Shown: piece by piece, positions 62,851 through 64,000 of the stretch
Layout of the letters: every line of letters starts with the position of its first letter
Position numbering within the stretch: the stretch's first letter is position 1
Assembly: GCA_016719565.1 (NCBI GenBank)
Contig: JADJYU010000007.1
Span: 248,001 to 312,000 of the forward strand
Source: Ignavibacteria bacterium
GTDB taxonomy: Bacteria > Bacteroidota > Ignavibacteria > Tepidaquicellales > Tepidaquicellaceae
Direction of reading: 5' to 3'
Length of the DNA stretch: 64,000 bases
Notes under the pieces: generated by a model
The model's input: only the letters and a program-made list of their open reading frames with translations
Database searches by the model: none
What the model was told of the DNA's origin: nothing
Position numbers and translations under genes: made by a program

Positions 62851-64000
62851 ATGAGTAAGCTAAATGAAACAAAATTCAGTAACGAAGGAAGTCTATATCC
62901 TTTTCTGAAAAGACTTTTTACTTACAGCCTGAGATACAGAAAATGGCTGGCGGGTTTTGTTGTCTTTGTACTTGGAGTAGCAGCGGTAGAGGCGATCTTT
63001 CCTCTTATATGGCTGAGTCTGCTTGATAATGCTATAGTTCCTGCAATTGAAAAAAATAAATCTCTTGCTGCGGGAAGTGTGAACGGAGAATCTGATCTCG
63101 GTCTGCTGACATATTACAGCGGAATAATTTTCTTTCTCGGAATTGCATTGTCGGGTTCGGTCTTCATGTTTATAAATTTCGCCGGAAAGATACAGGAATA
63201 TGTAATGTATGACATAAGACAGGATCTGTTTAAAAAACTTCAGGAACTTACATTCTCATTTTATGATAAGTCAGCAGTCGGCTGGCTGATGTCGAGGATA
63301 ACTTCCGATACTATTAAAGTAACAGAACTGATCTCATGGGGATTCATTGAATTTGTATGGGGAGTCGGAATGATTATTTTTTGTATAACTGCAATGCTAA
63401 TTTATAATGTAAAACTTGCATTGATAGTAATACTGACCATTCCGGTTTTGACTCTGATCTCGGTAAAGTTAAGAAAACTCATATTGAAATATTCGAGAGA
63501 GTCCAGAAGATTCAACAGCGAGATCACGGCAAGTTATAATGAGCATATAGTCGGCGTTGAAGTAAATAAGAGCATGGTTCAGGAAAGCAGGGCTTCGGGA
63601 GAGTTTGATTCATTAAGCGACAAGATGAGGATCTCTTCATATAAATCCGCTTACTTCTCTGCGCTGTATCAGCCGCTGGTAATATTCGGCGGTTCTGTTG
63701 CTGCGGCGCTGATCATTTTTTACGGAGGCAGTATGGCGGTAACTTTCCCGCCGGAAATTTCTGTAGGAATGCTTGCAGCATTTTTCGGATACGCGACTCT
63801 TATATATGAGCCTATTCTGGATATATCGAGATTTTATTCACAGGCGCAGAACAGTATTTCCGCAGGTGAAAGGATATTTTCATTGCTCGATACTCAGCCA
63901 ACCATTAATGACAGGGAAAATGCAACTGATTTCAGTGAAATAAACGGTGACATTGAATTTGAAAACGTTTCTTTTTTCTATGAAAAAAATAAACCGGTAC
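62851..64000 (+). CDS. ABC exporter second subunit (partial, runs off window)
   Basis: It starts with ATG at 62851, 69 nt after the first ABC gene, and is open to the end of the window (383 codons). The N-terminus (SKLNETKFSNEGSLYPFLKR) leads to six transmembrane helices, with coupling-helix features (DIRQDLFKKLQELTFSFYDK) and the start of the ATPase domain (INGDIEFENVSFFYE). Walker A and beyond lie outside. It is most likely the partner of a BmrCD-like heterodimer. Confidence 0.85.
   Translation, partial: MSKLNETKFSNEGSLYPFLKRLFTYSLRYRKWLAGFVVFVLGVAAVEAIFPLIWLSLLDNAIVPAIEKNKSLAAGSVNGESDLGLLTYYSGIIFFLGIALSGSVFMFINFAGKIQEYVMYDIRQDLFKKLQELTFSFYDKSAVGWLMSRITSDTIKVTELISWGFIEFVWGVGMIIFCITAMLIYNVKLALIVILTIPVLTLISVKLRKLILKYSRESRRFNSEITASYNEHIVGVEVNKSMVQESRASGEFDSLSDKMRISSYKSAYFSALYQPLVIFGGSVAAALIIFYGGSMAVTFPPEISVGMLAAFFGYATLIYEPILDISRFYSQAQNSISAGERIFSLLDTQPTINDRENATDFSEINGDIEFENVSFFYEKNKPV

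Noticed and set aside
1..64000. rRNA, tRNA, prophage or IS transposase genes
   Set aside because: I looked for conserved rRNA/tRNA segments and for integrase or transposase motifs and saw none.

Overview
The window is AT-rich and codes like a member of the FCB superphylum, most probably an Ignavibacteria/Ignavibacteriales relative. Many large secreted proteins end in a type IX secretion (T9SS) sorting domain with the NFPNPFNP motif common in that group. Ordinary genes lack Shine-Dalgarno (SD) sequences, and a few TAnnTTTG-type promoters are visible. This placement is an inference; no rRNA is present.

Region 1 (1-40020) is a tandem array of paired secreted-protein genes, named here cassettes A to P. 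A full cassette reads: (i) a tiny secreted 'WW' protein gene, often decayed; (ii) a six-codon mini-ORF, usually Met-Ile-Arg-Ser-Pro-stop, behind a perfect SD; (iii) about 68 nt later a secreted protein of about 122 aa with a transthyretin/SpaA-like fold pattern and a C-terminal LGPNY; (iv) a hairpin whose sequence differs between cassettes but whose position does not; (v) a FG-GAP/VCBS beta-propeller protein of about 570 aa with a T9SS sorting domain. Small-protein subtypes track large-protein subtypes: subtype 1 is A, C, J, L; subtype 2 is B, F, K, N; subtype 3 is E, G, H, M, O; subtype 4 is D; subtype 5 is I, P. As sequenced, the large genes of A, B, D, F, H, J, K, L and O are intact. Those of C, E, G and M carry frameshifts, and I, N and P are remnants. 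The propellers are mosaic, while the last 110 residues are nearly constant. Interspersed are two full genes and several fossils of an uncharacterised helical protein family of about 500 aa.

Region 2 (40020-42998) is accessory DNA. It holds a small antitoxin-like gene, an MNT nucleotidyltransferase, a truncated HEPN gene and an orphan HicB-like gene. These are followed by two abutting arrays of 21-nt repeats with no length change over about 40 units, and then REP-like palindromes.

Region 3 (42999-64000) looks like ordinary chromosome: an RND efflux pair followed by an ECF-like sigma factor; an NTF2-like gene beside a VOC remnant; a DUF6600-type lipoprotein; a vWA protein; a DUF3127 protein with an SSB-like tail; an esterase; glycogen synthase; a HExxH protein next to a PRMT-like methyltransferase; two secreted proteins; a small gene or structured RNA; and a probable heterodimeric ABC exporter whose second gene runs off the window.

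Biologically, region 1 looks like a surface-protein diversification locus. It makes small/large protein pairs under a shared leader, recombines the propellers, and homogenises the export domain.
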